Shown here: positions 13,724 to 14,959 of the stretch, piece after piece
Position numbering within the stretch: position 1 is the stretch's first letter
Layout of the letters: each line of letters opens with the position of its first letter
Source: JAKFDK01 sp036676195
Lineage (GTDB): Bacteria > Bacillota > Sulfobacillia > Symbiobacteriales > ZC4RG38
DNA length: 14,959 nucleotides
Reading direction: 5' to 3'
Assembly (NCBI GenBank): GCA_036676195.1
Contig: JAKFDK010000005.1
Location: 1-14,959 of the forward strand
Position numbers and translations under genes: made by a program
Notes under the pieces: model-generated
Told to the model about the DNA's origin: nothing
Database searches by the model: none
Seen by the model: only the letters and a program-made list of their open reading frames with translations

Positions 13724-13850
13724 CCGGGCATGATGCCACGTGAAATGGGCGGCCTAACAACCCGGCGTGTGCTCCGTGCACCGTGCGCCGGCATCTTCCG
13801 CACGCAGGCCGTCATTACCGACCAGGTAGCTGCCGGGGATCTCCGTATAT
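13724..13850 (+). pseudogene. yqeB C-terminal remnant
   Basis: The plus strand reads PREMGGLTTRRVLRAPCAGI, then FRTQAVITDQVAAGDL. This lines up with PGEVGGHGSARLLRAPCSGI followed by LTALAEIGAEVAPGQV in the intact YqeB at 10854-11678. The similarity ends where the yqeC 3' end begins, and nothing upstream resembles the rest of YqeB. It appears to be a stump of a second yqeB copy facing yqeC. The aligned stretch is short, about 36 residues. Confidence 0.55.
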
Positions 13851-14591
13851 CTATCGCCAAACGGCCCGAACCGGGTGCGCCGGGTCTCGGGCTGCGGCCA
13901 GAACCACCCGGGGCCAGCCAGCCGCTCGCAAAAAGGCCGCCAGTTCCTCGGCAGCGGCCGGGTACGTGTCGGCCTGGTTGATGCACGGAACCACCCGGGC
14001 GGCCGGCGGCGCCCCGCGGGTACAAGCAGCCACCAGAGGAACTACGGCCGCCGGAACGGCCGGTGACTCCAAACTCAGACCCAAAAGTGCCGCCGCCCGC
14101 TCCGCCCGGTGACAAACCTCGGACAGCGGCCGGCCCAGGCCGCCTGCTCCCACCACCGGCACCACCAGGTCAGCCACCGCCGGAATCACGGGTTCGTATT
14201 CGGCTGGGCACTTCAGCGGCAAATGCTTGCTGCCATCGGCTTCCACCAGCACAACATCAGCCAGCGTTGCCAGGGTTGCTACCGCCGCCGGGTCAATTCC
14301 AGCCAGCTTGCCTTCCGGAGCCGGACCGGCCACTACGCAGGTTGGGAAAGCCAACGGAACGGCTGGCCAGGTCAGCACTGGCATCTCGGTACAAGGATAA
14401 ATCTTGGTGGTGGTGGTAAACACAGGCCTCAGACCCGCCGCCGCCAATTCACGGCATAGGGCCAGGATCAGAGACGTCTTGCCGCCACCGCCCGTGAAGG
14501 CGGCTACGGTACCGGCGCCCACGCCGAGGGCTGCCCTCAGTTGCTGGGCAGCGTCCTGACCGGGCTCATCACCCAACCTGGCTATCGGCAT
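13851..14591 (-). CDS. yqeC: YqeC selenium-dependent hydroxylase accessory protein (P-loop)
   Basis: A 246-residue cytoplasmic protein with a Walker A-type loop FTGGGGKTSL (residues 32-41), TTTTKI shortly after, and the strongly conserved VEADGSKHLPLKCPAEYEPV segment of the YqeC family. YqeC occurs with YqeB and SelD in organisms that have selenium-dependent molybdenum hydroxylases; a role in Mo-cofactor or selenium insertion is proposed, not shown. I chose ATG 14591 because GGAGGTG lies six bases upstream. The longer reading from 14765 adds 58 residues unlike the family and runs through the promoter region. It is divergent from the partial lysR at 14875, with 283 bases between them, and its 3' end abuts the yqeB remnant. 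Confidence 0.85.
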   Translation of the reverse strand: MPIARLGDEPGQDAAQQLRAALGVGAGTVAAFTGGGGKTSLILALCRELAAAGLRPVFTTTTKIYPCTEMPVLTWPAVPLAFPTCVVAGPAPEGKLAGIDPAAVATLATLADVVLVEADGSKHLPLKCPAEYEPVIPAVADLVVPVVGAGGLGRPLSEVCHRAERAAALLGLSLESPAVPAAVVPLVAACTRGAPPAARVVPCINQADTYPAAAEELAAFLRAAGWPRVVLAAARDPAHPVRAVWR

Positions 14592-14776
14592 ATTGGCACC
14601 TCCGGAAGCGAACCGTCGCCGGGACGCTGATACAGCACCGGTGTAAACTATCAAGGGCGATTGTCCCATCATGTTAGGCATAAACGGATGAGTTGTCAAT
14701 TGAACGCGCCACAGAAGCCAAACAGTGGCCGAAGCCGCGTGGGGCTGTGGCCTCAATGCCAACAACGCTCGGCGTC

Positions 14777-14812
14777 ATTATACAACCCGTGGAATGTATA
14801 ATAGAAATACAT
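14777..14812. promoter_or_regulatory. Back-to-back -10 boxes and LysR-type palindrome between yqeC and lysR
   Basis: A perfect TATAAT occurs on each strand: minus at 14782-14777 toward yqeC, plus at 14797-14802 toward lysR. Neither has a good -35. ATGTAT-N7-ATACAT (14794-14812) is a perfect interrupted palindrome of LysR-box style. It covers the plus-strand -10 and the place of the minus-strand -35, so a regulator bound there could repress lysR while affecting yqeC. Nothing else was recognised in 14592-14776. Confidence 0.5.
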
Positions 14813-14874
14813 GTTTGATTGGCTGACCCAAATCAAGAGCTATAGTAAGTCATGAGCAGGGCGGGGGGATTGCC

Positions 14875-14959
14875 ATGAACCTTCACCACTTGAGAGTCTT
14901 TCAAGCCGTTGCTCAGACAGAGAATTTCTCGCATGCCGCACAACACCTGTACATCAGCC
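14875..14959 (+). CDS. LysR-family transcriptional regulator, 5' end only
   Basis: An ATG at 14875 behind a G-rich site (GGGGGGAT) starts the typical LysR N-terminus MNLHHLRVFQAVAQTENFSH, continuing AAQHLYIS up to the window end. These 28 codons cover the first two helices of the winged helix-turn-helix. Divergent orientation from yqeC is the usual arrangement for a LysR regulator and its target. The last 83 bases repeat positions 1-83. If the sequence truly loops, the protein would stop after 42 residues; if the repeat is a second copy, the full gene continues outside this window. Confidence 0.8.
   Translation, partial: MNLHHLRVFQAVAQTENFSHAAQHLYIS
14877..14959. repeat. Right copy of 83-bp exact terminal direct repeat
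   Basis: Identical to 1-83; here it is preceded by the full lysR start region (ribosome binding site and AT of ATG). See the left copy for interpretation. Confidence 0.95.

Noticed and set aside
13639..14115. 158-codon minus-strand frame overlapping yqeC's 3' half
   Set aside because: Gly/Ser/Arg-rich, in another frame of a gene with clear YqeC motifs.
1..14959. Circular plasmid or phage genome suggested by the terminal repeat
   Set aside because: No replication, partition, mobilisation, capsid or integrase gene is present; the content is metabolic and chromosomal in type. The loop itself is reported as a finding.

Overview
The window is a GC-rich bacterial segment of about 15 kb. It is dominated by an anaerobic aromatic-acid module and bounded at both ends by gene debris and regulator fragments. 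Strong AGGAGG-type ribosome binding sites, frequent GTG/TTG starts, a lipoprotein binding protein and the yqeB/yqeC pair fit an anaerobic Firmicute (Clostridia, Peptococcaceae-like). That assignment is an inference with low to moderate confidence. I saw no tRNA, rRNA, CRISPR array, transposase or replication gene.

Positions 1-670 are a graveyard: a LysR N-terminus that stops after 42 codons, the N-terminus of a membrane protein, the last 50 codons of an SsuC/TauC-type ABC permease, a strong hairpin, and a short sigma-70 region 4 scrap. From 7971 down to 671, on the minus strand, runs one tight six-gene operon. Its order is an aryl-CoA ligase, the FAD/[4Fe-4S], [2Fe-2S]x2 and molybdopterin subunits of a 4-hydroxybenzoyl-CoA reductase-type enzyme (hcrB, hcrC, hcrA), the molybdenum-cofactor chaperone xdhC, and a small uncharacterised double-CxxC protein. 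The call rests mainly on hcrB, which carries the extra cysteine loop (C121, C137, C145, C154) diagnostic of 4-hydroxybenzoyl-CoA reductase beta subunits.

The operon diverges from an IclR-family regulator gene (8252-8998). The space between them contains a ~70-bp imperfect direct duplication, and each copy carries the same palindrome, GTTCCTGTATGYGGAAC. One copy sits just upstream of the -35 of the hcr operon promoter; the other lies in the leader of the regulator gene. A strong terminator follows iclR. Then come a second aryl-CoA ligase (the closer match to classical benzoate-CoA ligases), yqeB, and a branched-chain-amino-acid-type (aromatic-acid-type) ABC substrate-binding lipoprotein without its permease or ATPase genes.

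The right end holds hairpins, the C-terminal stump of a GntR/FadR-type regulator, a yqeB C-terminal scrap, an intact yqeC on the minus strand, and the start of a divergent lysR gene. Working model: an aromatic acid is imported with help of the binding protein, activated to its CoA thioester by one of the ligases, and reductively dehydroxylated by the HCR-type enzyme toward benzoyl-CoA. XdhC, YqeB and YqeC would mature the molybdenum site. YqeB/YqeC are markers of selenium-dependent molybdenum hydroxylases, so the HCR-type enzyme here may be a selenoenzyme of the labile-selenium kind. No ring reductase genes are present.

The first 83 bases (1-83) and the last 83 bases (14877-14959) are identical and end exactly at the window ends. 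The sequence is therefore a closed loop in an assembly: a circular molecule, a tandem duplication, or an assembly artefact at a repeated lysR start.
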